NCBI RefSeq assembly: GCF_018882205.1
Contig: NZ_JACVOU010000004.1
Coordinates: 186,001 to 250,000 of the forward strand
Direction: 5' to 3'
DNA: 64,000 bases
Source: Polynucleobacter bastaniensis
Lineage (GTDB): Bacteria > Pseudomonadota > Gammaproteobacteria > Burkholderiales > Burkholderiaceae
The translations under genes and the position numbers were made by a program. Positions 35,483 through 45,303 of this stretch are shown in pieces. How positions within the stretch are numbered: position 1 is the first letter of the stretch; each line of letters opens with the position of its first letter. Below the pieces are notes generated by a model that worked only from the letters and a program-made list of their open reading frames with translations, ran no database searches and was not told where the DNA came from.

Positions 35483-36202
35483 TTACAAAGAGGCGTTTGT
35501 AAATACTTCTTGGACGTCATCCAAGTTTTCTAGCGCGTCTAACAGTTTTTGCATGCTCTCCGCTTGATCACCTGCGAGCTCAGTTTCCGTTTCGGGGCGC
35601 ATTGTTACTGTTGCTAGCTCTGCTTTTAAACCGGCCTGATTGAGTGCGTCCTGTACCTTAGGAAACTCAGGCACTGGGGTGAGCACCTCAAGTGAGCCAT
35701 CATCATGAGTGATGACATCCTCTGCGCCAGCATCTAGCGCGATCTCCATCAGCTGATCTTCATTGGTGCCTGGGGCAAACAACATCTGACCACAGTGTTT
35801 GAACATAAAGGCAACCGAACCTTCGGCGCCCATATTGCCACCATTTTTTGCAAATGCATGGCGTACTTCAGCAACAGTGCGGGTGCGGTTATCCGTTAAG
35901 CAATCAACAATAATGGCCGCACCGTTGTGGCCGTAACCTTCGTAACGAATTTCTTCGTAGTTAACACCTTCCAAAGAACCAGTACCACGCTGAATTGCGC
36001 GCTGCACATTGTCATTAGGCATATTGGCATCCTTGGCCTTATCGATCGCAAGGCGCAAACGCGGGTTCGTAGCGATATCGCCACCGCCCAATTTGGCTGC
36101 AACTGTGATTTCTTTAATAAGTTTGGTCCAAATCTTGCCGCGCTTTTCGTCTTGACGTCCTTTGCGGTGCTGAATGTTGGCCCATTTCGAATGGCCGGCC
36201 AT
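35483..36202 (-). CDS. yebC: YebC/PmpR/TACO1-family protein
   Basis: 239 residues of the YebC family. Members have been described as transcription regulators and, more recently, as translation factors helping ribosomes through difficult motifs. The N-terminal block [18 protein letters not shown] and [24 protein letters not shown] are diagnostic. It is first of the yebC-purD-hemF-nadD-rsfS-rlmH-maf-rng run. Confidence 0.94.
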   Translation of the reverse strand: MAGHSKWANIQHRKGRQDEKRGKIWTKLIKEITVAAKLGGGDIATNPRLRLAIDKAKDANMPNDNVQRAIQRGTGSLEGVNYEEIRYEGYGHNGAAIIVDCLTDNRTRTVAEVRHAFAKNGGNMGAEGSVAFMFKHCGQMLFAPGTNEDQLMEIALDAGAEDVITHDDGSLEVLTPVPEFPKVQDALNQAGLKAELATVTMRPETETELAGDQAESMQKLLDALENLDDVQEVFTNASL

Positions 36203-36286
36203 GCGGGTAAGTCCTTTTGAGTAATGTGGCTTGAAGAGCCTATTTTAAGGTCTTCTGAGGCTAAGAAAGGGAGTCCTACAACATTT

Positions 36287-36314
36287 TTGTTACACTCTCA
36301 CCTCTTAGTAAGCT
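36287..36314 (+). promoter_or_regulatory. Possible promoter of tRNA-Leu
   Basis: TTGTTA at 36287-36292 and TAAGCT at 36309-36314 with a 16-bp spacer lie about 30 bp before the tRNA. Moderate match only. Confidence 0.4.
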
Positions 36315-36343
36315 TCAATGCAGTATCTCCACTGCAAACACCT

Positions 36344-36428
36344 GCCCCGGTGATGGAATTGGTAGACGTGCCGGACTCAAAATCCGGTGCCGCAAGGCGT
36401 GGCGGTTCAAGTCCGCCCCGGGGCACCA
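36344..36428 (+). tRNA. tRNA-Leu (anticodon CAA)
   Basis: An 85-nt class II tRNA with a long variable arm: acceptor GCCCCGG pairs with CCGGGGC, then A and encoded CCA. The anticodon loop is CTCAAAA (anticodon CAA, reading UUG). The D and T arms (GTTCAAGTC) are intact. Confidence 0.96.
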
Positions 36429-36470
36429 TCTCAAGTAGGCTCTTATCCACGCCTAGAGATGCTCTAAATA

Positions 36471-37412
36471 TTAAATCTCGTAAGTTTCTGACTCACTATT
36501 CATCGCTTGCTCAACGATTTTCTTAGTGAGCGTGGGTGAGAATAGTTCGATGAAGGTATACACAAAAGAGCGTAAGTAAGCCCCTTGCTTGACGCCAAGA
36601 TGCGTTACGTTGCTGCCAAATAGATGGCTAACCGAAATGACTCGCAGATTACGATCTCGATCTGCGTCATATGCCAAGCCAGCCACGATACCCACACCCA
36701 TTCCTGTTTCTACATAAGTCTTGATCACATCCGCATCAATTGCCTCCAAAATAATATCGGGGCTGAGGTTACGTTGTGCAAAGGCAGCATCAATCTTGCT
36801 ACGACCTGCAAATGCTTTGTCATAGGTAATTAGCGGGTACTTCGCAATTTCTTCAAGGGTGATTGTGGATTGATTGAGGAGTGGGTGACTTAGTGGAACC
36901 ATGATGACGTGGTGCCACTGGTAGCCTGGAAGTGCCAGCACACCTGGGGTGTTGGCAATGCCTTCGGTGGCAATTGCGATATCGGCACGATCATGAATGA
37001 GCAGATCTGCAATTTGACCTGGGCTCCCTTGTTGAATACTGACTCGTACCTTTGGAAAGCGTTTTGTAAATTCAGTCAGTACTTTAGGTAAGGCATAACG
37101 AGCCTGAGTGTGGGTGGTGGCAATCACAAAGTTACCCTGATCTTGGCTGGCAAAGTCCTTACCCACACGCCTTAGGGTCTCTACTTCATCTAGTATTCGC
37201 TCAATGGAAACGAGGATGCGCTTGCCTGGCTCTGTAAGTGAGCGAATGCGTTTGCCGTGGCGTCGGAATATTTCTACGCCAAGCTCATCTTCAAGCTCAA
37301 TAATGGCTTTGGATACCCCGGGCTGAGAGGTAAAAAGCGCCTTGGCAGCAGAGGTGAGGTTAAAGTCCTGTCTTACGGCTTCACGAACAAATCGAAATTG
37401 GTGCAAATTCAT
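36471..37412 (-). CDS. cysB: CysB-type LysR-family transcriptional regulator
   Basis: 313 residues of the CysB/Cbl subgroup: an N-terminal helix-turn-helix (DFNLTSAAKALFTSQPGVSKAIIELEDELGVEIF) and a LysR substrate-binding domain with the TTHTQARYALP and TYDKAFAGRSKID blocks typical of CysB. It would activate sulfate and cysteine assimilation genes when inducer (acetylserine) accumulates. No sulfur gene adjoins it apart from the distant TauE-type exporter, so the target set is elsewhere. Overlapping inverted repeats upstream suggest autoregulation. CysB versus a paralogue such as Cbl is not settled. Confidence 0.85.
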   Translation of the reverse strand: MNLHQFRFVREAVRQDFNLTSAAKALFTSQPGVSKAIIELEDELGVEIFRRHGKRIRSLTEPGKRILVSIERILDEVETLRRVGKDFASQDQGNFVIATTHTQARYALPKVLTEFTKRFPKVRVSIQQGSPGQIADLLIHDRADIAIATEGIANTPGVLALPGYQWHHVIMVPLSHPLLNQSTITLEEIAKYPLITYDKAFAGRSKIDAAFAQRNLSPDIILEAIDADVIKTYVETGMGVGIVAGLAYDADRDRNLRVISVSHLFGSNVTHLGVKQGAYLRSFVYTFIELFSPTLTKKIVEQAMNSESETYEI

Positions 37413-37427
37413 AAGGATTCCATTCTT

Positions 37428-37462
37428 TATATCAACTGCGATATAGAAATCAAATTCTATAT
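37428..37462. promoter_or_regulatory. Overlapping inverted repeats upstream of the cysB-type gene
   Basis: TATATC and GATATA (37428-37433, 37440-37445) and ATATAGAA and TTCTATAT (37441-37448, 37455-37462) form two interleaved perfect inverted repeats with 6-base spacers, in the gap before the LysR-type gene. This fits an autoregulatory site. Confidence 0.45.
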
Positions 37463-37474
37463 GATTTTTAGGTA

Positions 37475-38629
37475 TTAAGCTTTAGATACCCAACGTAAAC
37501 CTACCATCGCCAAAATGAAATACACCAATGGGGGCGTGATGGCAGTTAGCAATTCGGGCCATGACCCTAAAAGACCCACATTTGAAAATAGGGAGTTAAA
37601 GAGCTGGAAGCTCATGCCTAGCATGATCCCGCCGAATACCTTAATACCAACACTACCCGCCCGAACCTTAAGGTAGGCAAATGGCAACGCCAGCGCCAGC
37701 ATGACGAAGATTGTAAATGGATAAATTACTTTTTTCCAAAAGGCAATGGAGTGCCTTTGCACATCTTGTTTGTTATCTGTTAAGTGAGAAATGAAGCGAC
37801 CCAAACTAAAGATCGACATTTTTTCTGGGCTGACCAAAAGTACGCTCAAAATTTGTGGTGTGACTTCAGAATTTAGACTGATTATCGGATGCACAATAGT
37901 TTGCGCTGAATAGACTGGGTTGAGTGGGTCTGCCTGCTTGGTTTCTTTAAAGCGAGTTTCGGTGACGTCATCTAATATCCAAGTTCCAGTTTGATCAAAG
38001 CGTCCAGATACTGCGCTTCGAATGGAGAGGAGGCGATAGGCATCATCAAACTCATACATGCGAATATTTTTGATTTCATTGTCTTGTTCAATTTTGCCAA
38101 CGTTGACATAACGAACTCCCGGCCTAATTGGCCCGCTACCATCTTCATCACGCAAACGATCTTTTACCCACACTCCAGTTTTAAATTGCGAGCTATAGGA
38201 TGAGCCCAAAGCCTTCATACGAATTTGATCAGACAGGTTTTCGGTGTAAGGCCCAAGCCACTCACTCATCACCAGCGTAGCAATTACCAAGGGTAGTGAA
38301 ATCTTCGCGAGAGTCGTTAAGCCCCTGCGCATATCTAATCCAGCAATGCGTAAGATGGTGAACTCGGATTGACTTGCTAGCATTGCAAATACGTAGATAC
38401 TTCCAATCAAACCAGCGATGGGAATAATTTCAGAAATGCGGCTTGGTGCTTTCAACAAAACATGCAGCAGGGCCAATGGTAAGGTGTATTGACCTTTGAC
38501 TGAGCCAAGCTCACTGAGGATGTCAAAAAATAAAAACAGTGCAACTAAAGCAAACAGAATGAAGCCAAAAGCCGCATAAATTTGCCTAGCTAAATAGCGT
38601 TCAAAAATATAAGGGAAAAGATATTTCAT
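37475..38629 (-). CDS. lptG: LPS export permease LptG
   Basis: 384 residues with N-terminal helices, a periplasmic beta-jellyroll-like middle part and C-terminal helices, as in the YjgP/YjgQ family. With LptF and LptB it extracts LPS from the inner membrane and drives it along the Lpt bridge. Family blocks FDILSELG, LKAPSRISEIIPIAGLIGSIY and FTILRIAGL are seen. It overlaps lptF by 4 bases and is second of the pair. Confidence 0.92.
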   Translation of the reverse strand: MKYLFPYIFERYLARQIYAAFGFILFALVALFLFFDILSELGSVKGQYTLPLALLHVLLKAPSRISEIIPIAGLIGSIYVFAMLASQSEFTILRIAGLDMRRGLTTLAKISLPLVIATLVMSEWLGPYTENLSDQIRMKALGSSYSSQFKTGVWVKDRLRDEDGSGPIRPGVRYVNVGKIEQDNEIKNIRMYEFDDAYRLLSIRSAVSGRFDQTGTWILDDVTETRFKETKQADPLNPVYSAQTIVHPIISLNSEVTPQILSVLLVSPEKMSIFSLGRFISHLTDNKQDVQRHSIAFWKKVIYPFTIFVMLALALPFAYLKVRAGSVGIKVFGGIMLGMSFQLFNSLFSNVGLLGSWPELLTAITPPLVYFILAMVGLRWVSKA

Positions 38630-39741
38630 CTATTAGCCAAGAACGCGGGTAGCTGACGGCGCCACCATTTCAGCGATGGATTAATACGATTACGAATGAG
38701 TAAAAAAGCGATGCCAAAAGCGAGGACATGTATGGGCCAAGCCGCTACCCAAACATTCACCTTGCCTTGCGACACAAAGTTTTGTGTGAGGTTTAAGAGG
38801 TTGCTGTAAATGAGGTATATCAACACCGCATAAAACATAGCTGTGTAATTGCCTAACCTTGGATTGACATAGGCAAGCGGGATCGCTATTAATACAAGCC
38901 CAAGTGCCATGAGGGGTAGACCGATCCTCCACAGTAATTCAGCGCGATTGGGATTAACGGCGGCCGCATTGGGATCATTTAATAACTCAGATACGGATTT
39001 TTCTCGGTCACGCGGCGCTGGATCGAGTGCACTCTTGTTTTGGATGTGGGTACTATATTGTGCGAACTCCAAAATCCTAAAATCAGCTTGCGTTGGCACT
39101 CCTTCATAGCGCCGGCCATTATTGAGCACTATGGATTTACCACCACCCTCAGCATTCTCAATAAATCCTGTAGAGGCAACGGCGACACTTAAGCGACCAT
39201 TTTTGGTTTCTGCGGCAAAGATATTTTTTACTTCGCTTTTATCAACATCCAACTCTTCAATGAAAAATACGCGCTCTGCTTTAGCTGATTCTCTAAACTG
39301 ACCTGCTGCAACCATAGAGACATCACTTCGTTGCTGAAAGCGCTGGCTAATGAGGGTGGATTCACGGTTAGCCCAAGGCCAAACAAAGAGGGCTAAGAGC
39401 GCAATGATGACGATTAGCGGTGCTGCAAAGCGCAGGATGGGTCTAATGAGGCTGGCAATACTGAGGCCGCTAGCAAACCAAACAATCATTTCTGAATCTT
39501 TGTACCAGCGTACAAGCACCATGAGAACAGCCACAAAGAGGGAGACTGTCAGAAGAACAGCCATATAGCCCAGAGTGGCTAGTGCAATGAGGACGAGCGC
39601 ATCCTCTGGATTGACGGCACCATTAGCTGCAAAGCCCAGAATTCGGATAACTAGAGTGGTAATCATGATGGTAACCAGGATCAAAAAAACGCCACCAGTC
39701 GTAAAACTGAGTTCGCGGCGAAGGGCTTGGTGAAAAATCAT
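38626..39741 (-). CDS. lptF: LPS export permease LptF
   Basis: 371 residues of the YjgP/YjgQ family: N-terminal helices (MIFHQALRRELSFTTGGVFL), a periplasmic domain near 125-255 and C-terminal helices (LPLMALGLVLIAIPLAYVNPR). It is the partner of LptG in the LptB2FG complex. The start at 39741 faces the divergent pepA, 118 bp away, the common betaproteobacterial arrangement. Confidence 0.92.
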   Translation of the reverse strand: MIFHQALRRELSFTTGGVFLILVTIMITTLVIRILGFAANGAVNPEDALVLIALATLGYMAVLLTVSLFVAVLMVLVRWYKDSEMIVWFASGLSIASLIRPILRFAAPLIVIIALLALFVWPWANRESTLISQRFQQRSDVSMVAAGQFRESAKAERVFFIEELDVDKSEVKNIFAAETKNGRLSVAVASTGFIENAEGGGKSIVLNNGRRYEGVPTQADFRILEFAQYSTHIQNKSALDPAPRDREKSVSELLNDPNAAAVNPNRAELLWRIGLPLMALGLVLIAIPLAYVNPRLGNYTAMFYAVLIYLIYSNLLNLTQNFVSQGKVNVWVAAWPIHVLAFGIAFLLIRNRINPSLKWWRRQLPAFLANR

Positions 39742-39859
39742 GAATAAATGGTGAGTTCACTGTTATTGGCTCACTCAAGATGTGAACCTGCATCTCGGAG
39801 GATAATGGATAAATACGCATTTTTTCCCTTGAATTGACTTAAAAATACCTCAAGACATC

Positions 39860-41461
39860 ATGACTATCCAATTTAGCACCAAGATTTTCGCGCAAGCCGA
39901 TCTGAATAACCCTAAGCAGCTCAAAGCCAACTTAGCCACTTTATTGGCGCAGAGCTCAGACTGCTTAGTTTTGGCCTATTCAAAGGCGGACTTAGATGCT
40001 TTAACTGCAGCCAAATCCAAATCTGGACTTTTAGTCGAGCTAGATCGTCTGCTTGGCGGTTCTGTCGCTCATGCCAATCTCGTTGGTGATCTCGATGCTC
40101 AGCAGGCTTCTACCTGTGTGATTCGTGCTGAAAAGTCTTGGGCCACATCTGGTGTGAAAGTAAAACGCATTCTCTTAGTGTCTTTGGGTGACATTGCTCC
40201 AGCTAGTGCATGTAGCTTGAACTCATATTCAAAAATTGCGCGCGCCGCATTGAAGCAGCTTAGCGGCGGCTCCATTCAAAGTGCTTTGTGGTTTATTCCG
40301 AGTTTCGCTCTGGGCCATCGCGCGGAGTTCATTGTCGAAGAAGTGCGCTTGACCATTCAATATGCTGGTGACCAGGCGTATCGCTTTGGGGTTCGTCAAC
40401 CGGCGATGAAGTTCAAGGCTAAGGATAAAGCCGATACATTTAACCATCTTACTTTTGCGGGAAATAATGCTTGCGCTAAAGAGCTCAAGGCTGCAGTTCC
40501 AGAGGGCGCTGCGATGGTTGAGGGTATGAACTTAGCTAAAGACTTAGGTAACCTGCCTCCGAATATCTGTACGCCAACTTATTTAGGTAAGGCAGCTCAG
40601 GGCTTAAGTAAAAAGACGGGATTAAAGGTTGAGGTTTTAGGTCGAAAGCAAATTGAAGCCTTAGGTATGGGCTCATTTTTATCTGTAGCCCAAGGTTCAG
40701 ATACGCCGCCACAATTTATTGTGATGCGTCACCTCGGCGGCAAAGTAGGTGAGGCACCGATAGTGTTGGTGGGTAAGGGCATTACCTTTGACACTGGTGG
40801 TATTTCTCTTAAGCCGGGTGAGGCGATGGATGAGATGAAGTACGACATGTGCGGTGCAGCCTCCGTGATTGGCACGATGTACGCTACAGCTTTAATGAAG
40901 TTGAAAAAGAATGTCATTGGCGTGATCCCCACTTGTGAAAATATGCCATCTGGTAATGCCACTCGCCCTGGCGATATTGTGAAGAGCATGTCGGGGCAAA
41001 CGATTGAGATTCTCAATACCGATGCTGAGGGTCGCTTGATTCTGTGCGATGCTTTAACTTATGTTGAACGCTTCAAGCCTAAAGCGGTGATTGATGTGGC
41101 TACCCTGACTGGTGCCTGCATCATTGCATTAGGCCATGTACATAGCGGCGTGTTCTCTGATGATGAGGGTTTAGTCAACGCACTCACAAAGGCAGGTCAT
41201 GCCTCTTTAGATACTGTATGGCGTTTGCCATTGGATGCGGCTTATCACGAGCAGCTGAAATCCAACTTTGCAGATGTAGCCAATATTGGTGGGCGTCCAG
41301 CAGGGAGCGTGACGGCGGCTTGTTTCTTATCGCGCTTCACTGAAAAATATAAATGGGCTCACTTAGATATCGCCGGCACTGCTTGGAAGAGTGGCGCTGC
41401 CAAAGGTTCAACTGGGCGCCCAGTGCCTTTGCTCGTGAATTACCTACTAGAGCAGAAGTAA
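39860..41461 (+). CDS. pepA: Cytosol (leucyl) aminopeptidase
   Basis: A 533-residue M17 metallo-aminopeptidase that removes N-terminal residues from peptides. Metal and catalytic blocks are seen: VGKGITFDTGGISLKPGEAMDEMK and the signature NTDAEGRLIL near residue 380. The N-terminal third is the regulatory macro-like domain. It is somewhat longer than E. coli PepA (503). It is followed at 3 bp by holC, the usual partner gene. Confidence 0.94.
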   Translation: MTIQFSTKIFAQADLNNPKQLKANLATLLAQSSDCLVLAYSKADLDALTAAKSKSGLLVELDRLLGGSVAHANLVGDLDAQQASTCVIRAEKSWATSGVKVKRILLVSLGDIAPASACSLNSYSKIARAALKQLSGGSIQSALWFIPSFALGHRAEFIVEEVRLTIQYAGDQAYRFGVRQPAMKFKAKDKADTFNHLTFAGNNACAKELKAAVPEGAAMVEGMNLAKDLGNLPPNICTPTYLGKAAQGLSKKTGLKVEVLGRKQIEALGMGSFLSVAQGSDTPPQFIVMRHLGGKVGEAPIVLVGKGITFDTGGISLKPGEAMDEMKYDMCGAASVIGTMYATALMKLKKNVIGVIPTCENMPSGNATRPGDIVKSMSGQTIEILNTDAEGRLILCDALTYVERFKPKAVIDVATLTGACIIALGHVHSGVFSDDEGLVNALTKAGHASLDTVWRLPLDAAYHEQLKSNFADVANIGGRPAGSVTAACFLSRFTEKYKWAHLDIAGTAWKSGAAKGSTGRPVPLLVNYLLEQK

Positions 41462-41464
41462 TTC

Positions 41465-41929
41465 ATGGCTCGGATTGATTTTCATAGCAATGTGAGCGAT
41501 AAGCTGGAATATGCTTGTCGCTTAACGCGCAAAATCTGGAGCGCTACGCCCGTTGGGGAGTCTGTTCGCAATATCGTGATGGTAGGCGAGAAAGCAGATC
41601 TCAAAAGCTTAGATGAGCTGCTGTGGGCATTTAGTGCAACAGATTTTTTGCCGCATTGCTTGATTGAAGATGAAACAGCAATCGATACACCTATTTTGCT
41701 GACAGATGATTTTCTGTCACCCGCTTTATCTCACCTTCCGCATGCAGATGTGCTGATTCATTTGGGTATGCGTATGCCTTCTGACGTTCCAGGTTTACTT
41801 GCTCGCTTCCCTCGCATCGTTGAGGTTGTGACTGTTGATGAAGCAGAGCGCCTTGCTGGTCGTGAGCGCTATAAAGCCTATCGTGACTTAGGCCACGAGT
41901 TGCATAACTTCGATCAATCTAAAGCGTAA
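41465..41929 (+). CDS. holC: DNA polymerase III chi subunit
   Basis: 154 residues. Chi links the clamp loader (through psi) to single-stranded DNA-binding protein. N-terminal [20 protein letters not shown] and the central block [11 protein letters not shown] fit the family. It begins 3 bp after pepA, consistent with the pepA-holC order. Confidence 0.88.
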   Translation: MARIDFHSNVSDKLEYACRLTRKIWSATPVGESVRNIVMVGEKADLKSLDELLWAFSATDFLPHCLIEDETAIDTPILLTDDFLSPALSHLPHADVLIHLGMRMPSDVPGLLARFPRIVEVVTVDEAERLAGRERYKAYRDLGHELHNFDQSKA

Positions 41930-41948
41930 TGATCATTCGCCTCTCAGC

Positions 41949-42746
41949 ATGTTGATTCATCCCGAATTTGATCCTGCCGTAATCCGAATTGGCTCATTTG
42001 CCATTCACTGGTATGGCTTGATGTATCTCTTAGCGTTTGCTCAATTTTTGTTGCTGGGTCGTTTGCGTATACGTGCTCCGCGATATCAATCCATAGGGTG
42101 GTCATATAAAGACCTTGAAGATCTTTTGTTTGTTGGTGTTTTAGGCGTAGTAATTGGTGGACGTTTAGGTTACACCCTGTTTTACATGCCAGGCTACTAC
42201 TTCGCAAATCCTCTGAGCATCTTCAAGATTTGGGAAGGCGGTATGTCTTTTCATGGTGGGCTCTTGGGTGTTTTGCTTGCTTTGCTCTGGTTTGCTTATC
42301 GCCGCAAGGTTTCATTCTTTGTTGTCAGCGATTTGGTTGCACCACTAGTTCCATTTGGTTTAGCGTTTGGTCGCTTGGGTAATTTCATTAATGGCGAGCT
42401 GTGGGGAAGGCCGACAGACTTACCTTGGGCTATGGTTTTCCCAATGGTGGACTCTATTCCCCGTCATCCTTCCCAGATCTACCAGTTTCTTGGCGAAGGC
42501 ATTTGCCTTGGCATCATCCTTTGGATTTATTCCAGCAAGCCGCGCAGGGTAGGGCAGATTTCAGGCTTATTTTTGTTAGGTTATGGTGTTTGCCGTTTCT
42601 TGGCGGAATTTGCTCGAGAGCCGGATGCCTTCTTAGGACTCCTAGGTCTAGGTCTTTCCATGGGTCAGTGGCTCTCTGTGCCCATGATCGTTTTCGGAAT
42701 TTACCTTATAGTGAGAGTCAATACGAAAACAGGTACTTATCAGTAG
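41949..42746 (+). CDS. lgt: Prolipoprotein diacylglyceryl transferase
   Basis: An inner-membrane enzyme that moves diacylglycerol from phosphatidylglycerol to the lipobox cysteine, the first step in lipoprotein maturation. The 265 residues have about seven helices and the signature [21 protein letters not shown] near residue 139; [14 protein letters not shown] and RHPSQIYQ are also seen. Normal length. Confidence 0.95.
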   Translation: MLIHPEFDPAVIRIGSFAIHWYGLMYLLAFAQFLLLGRLRIRAPRYQSIGWSYKDLEDLLFVGVLGVVIGGRLGYTLFYMPGYYFANPLSIFKIWEGGMSFHGGLLGVLLALLWFAYRRKVSFFVVSDLVAPLVPFGLAFGRLGNFINGELWGRPTDLPWAMVFPMVDSIPRHPSQIYQFLGEGICLGIILWIYSSKPRRVGQISGLFLLGYGVCRFLAEFAREPDAFLGLLGLGLSMGQWLSVPMIVFGIYLIVRVNTKTGTYQ

Positions 42747-42844
42747 TTAATTGCTCCAAGTTAACTGGATCGCTCGGAAAAGCAGTGAACTCACACTGAT
42801 TCTGCCTATTTTCAGACTATCTTTACCTCAATCGAAAGAAATCC

Positions 42845-44149
42845 ATGCTCGAGAAGCTCACTAAAGCTCGAAATTTGTCTAAGGCAAATAACGCCATCAA
42901 GCGTCTGATATCAGAGCGAGGAGAATCGAATGCGCTCAGCATGGCCGATGACGTGGTTAACAACTACCGTAAGTTGTCAAAAGATCAATACGTCTCATTT
43001 TTTACTTTTTTGTTTGAGAAGCTCAATCCTCAAGCTGATGCAGTGCTGAAAGCGGCGCAAAATTTTGTAGCCGACTCTAATGCACGTAATTACATTCACT
43101 TGCAAAAAGTTTCTGAATCTCCTCGTCAAGAATTCTTCCGTCGCTTAAATCGTGCCAGCCAAGGTACTGCGGCTGTAGTACAAATGCGCCGCGATTTATT
43201 GCAGCTATTAGATAAAAAGCCTGAATTAGCTGCTGTGGATTTTGATATGCGTCACTTGCTGTCTTCTTGGTTTAATCCGGGATTTCTGAAGATGCATCAG
43301 GTGGACTGGAAGTCCCCAGCGGAGGTGCTTGAGAAACTGATTCAACATGAGGCAGTACATGCTATTGATGGTTGGGATGACCTGCGTCGCCGCCTGCAGC
43401 CTGATCGTCGTTGCTTTGCCTTTTTTCATCCACAGCTTCCGAGTACGCCTTTAATCTTTGTGGAGGTGGCACTCCTGCCTGAGATTCCAACGGTGATCAC
43501 GCCATTGGTTGATAAGAAAGCCGAAACAGTTGATCAGGCATCGCAATATAAAGTTGCCGTGTTTTATTCGATTAGCAATTGCGAGTCTGGACTTCGCGGT
43601 GTATCGATGGGTAACTTTTTAATCAAGCGGGTAGCGGAGCATTTGCATGCAGAGTTCCCTGGAATAAAAACCTTTGTGACTTTGTCGCCTATTCCTGGAT
43701 TTATGGATTGGGTTACCGCAGGTGCGAATTTAGGTGATGGTGTCCCAGCCGATAGATTGAAGCCAAACCTCAGGGTGGCGCGAGATGCTGCTCTAGCTGT
43801 ACTGGGGCTAGAGAGTCAATCTTGGGCTGAGCGAGTGGCGAGTGGATGGCATCCTGACCTAGCCTCCGAGAAAGAAAAAACAGCTCTATTGAGTTTGGCG
43901 AGCATGTATTTGGGCTTGGCCTCTACCGGGCGCGATGGTAACCCAGTGGCGAAGTTTCATTTGGGTAATGGTGCTAAATTGCATCTGGTGAACTGGGCAG
44001 GAGATCTATCACGCAAAGGGCTGCGTCAATCCGCAGGCTTGATGGTCAATTATCTCTATGATCTGGGAAGCGTGGAGGATAACCATGAGCGCTTTGCCAA
44101 TGGTGAAATCGTGTATTCCAGGGCCGTAGCTCGCCTAATGGCTCCCTAG
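42845..44149 (+). CDS. Malonyl-CoA decarboxylase
   Basis: 434 residues of the malonyl-CoA decarboxylase family, which converts malonyl-CoA to acetyl-CoA. Seen: an N-terminal helical domain (NNYRKLSKDQYVSFFTFL) and the GNAT-like catalytic part with EAVHAIDGWDDLRRRL, CFAFFHPQLP, SISNCESGLRGVSMGNFLIK and FVTLSPIPGF. It is first of a malonate-use set with a Bug-type binding protein and a malonyl-CoA ligase, the equivalent of matA-matB. Confidence 0.9.
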   Translation: MLEKLTKARNLSKANNAIKRLISERGESNALSMADDVVNNYRKLSKDQYVSFFTFLFEKLNPQADAVLKAAQNFVADSNARNYIHLQKVSESPRQEFFRRLNRASQGTAAVVQMRRDLLQLLDKKPELAAVDFDMRHLLSSWFNPGFLKMHQVDWKSPAEVLEKLIQHEAVHAIDGWDDLRRRLQPDRRCFAFFHPQLPSTPLIFVEVALLPEIPTVITPLVDKKAETVDQASQYKVAVFYSISNCESGLRGVSMGNFLIKRVAEHLHAEFPGIKTFVTLSPIPGFMDWVTAGANLGDGVPADRLKPNLRVARDAALAVLGLESQSWAERVASGWHPDLASEKEKTALLSLASMYLGLASTGRDGNPVAKFHLGNGAKLHLVNWAGDLSRKGLRQSAGLMVNYLYDLGSVEDNHERFANGEIVYSRAVARLMAP

Positions 44150-44256
44150 TGTTTTCCCTTGCATAGACTTTTGCAGCAAGCCTTAAGTGCCCTTAAAATA
44201 GGCGAGCATTTAAAAAATCAAGCCAATTCATTGTTTGGCAAATAAAGGAGATGACT

Positions 44257-45255
44257 ATGTTTACTCAAAAAATGAAGACCTTTGTGTTTTCAAAGAGTAT
44301 CTTGAAAAAAGCACTTTTTCTGCTCTGCGCAGCACCCCTGACAGTCATGGCTCAAGAGTGGCCCAATAAGCCTGTCACTTTTCTTGTTCCCTTTCCCGCA
44401 GGCGGAGGCACTGATACTTTTGCTAGGCCTCTGGCAGCTCAACTCACCGAGCAACTGGGCAAACAATTTCTGATTGACAATCGGGGTGGTGCAGGCGGAA
44501 CCGTGGGCGCATCAGTGGCGGCAAAAGCAGCCCCAGATGGCTACACTTTTTTAATTGGCGCAACTCATCACACAATCGCTCCATCCATGTATAAAAATTT
44601 GGATTACGACATTGAGAAGAGTTTTATCCCGGTTGCGATGATTGCTAACGTTCCTCAAGTGCTAGTGGTTAATCCACAGCGCGTGAGTGCACGTAATGCC
44701 AAAGAGTTTATTGAGCTCATGAAGAAAAACCCAGGTAAATATAATTTTGCTAGCGCGGGTAGTGGCACAGTTCATCACTTGGCTGGCGAGCTATTTAAGA
44801 TTCAAACTGGCACCTTTATTACCCATATTCCATATCGTGGTGCTGGCCCAGCAATGAATGATTTATTGGCTGGTCAGATTGACTTAGAGTTTGATGGCCT
44901 TGCTACTTCTGCTCCGCAGATCAATGCTGGAAAATTGGTGGCGATTGCTGTGGCCTCAAGTAAGCGTTCAACTGCTATACCAAACGTACCTACTTTTAAG
45001 GAAGCTGGCTTGCCAGATTTTGAAGTATCTACTTGGTATTCTGTTTTTGCTCCAGCCGGCACTCCAAAGCCTATCGTAGACAAAATGATTGCTGAAGTTC
45101 AGAAGGCCTTAAATACACCAAAGCTCAAAGCAATTTGGGAAAAGAGTGGCTCTGATGCACCCAATATGTATGGCGAAACTTTTGGCAAGCAGGTTCGTGC
45201 CGACGTAGCTCGCTGGTCTGGGGTGGTTAAAAAATCTGGCGCCACCTTAGATTAA
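44257..45255 (+). CDS. Bug/TctC-family periplasmic binding protein
   Basis: 332 residues with a signal peptide (cut after VMAQ near residue 33) and the Bug-family blocks WPNKPVTFLVPFPAGGGTDT, IDNRGGAGGTVG and FASAGSGTVHHLAGE. The family binds small carboxylates; members are numerous in Burkholderiales. The ATG at 44257 is chosen because GGAG ends six bases before it, whereas an ATG at 44251 directly abuts that site. Lying between the decarboxylase and the ligase, it may bind malonate. No TctAB membrane partners are present. Confidence 0.85.
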   Translation: MFTQKMKTFVFSKSILKKALFLLCAAPLTVMAQEWPNKPVTFLVPFPAGGGTDTFARPLAAQLTEQLGKQFLIDNRGGAGGTVGASVAAKAAPDGYTFLIGATHHTIAPSMYKNLDYDIEKSFIPVAMIANVPQVLVVNPQRVSARNAKEFIELMKKNPGKYNFASAGSGTVHHLAGELFKIQTGTFITHIPYRGAGPAMNDLLAGQIDLEFDGLATSAPQINAGKLVAIAVASSKRSTAIPNVPTFKEAGLPDFEVSTWYSVFAPAGTPKPIVDKMIAEVQKALNTPKLKAIWEKSGSDAPNMYGETFGKQVRADVARWSGVVKKSGATLD

Positions 45256-45303
45256 TTAACTATCGTTTGAATTGTTTTTATTGTTTGGTTTTTTGAGGCT
45301 CGA

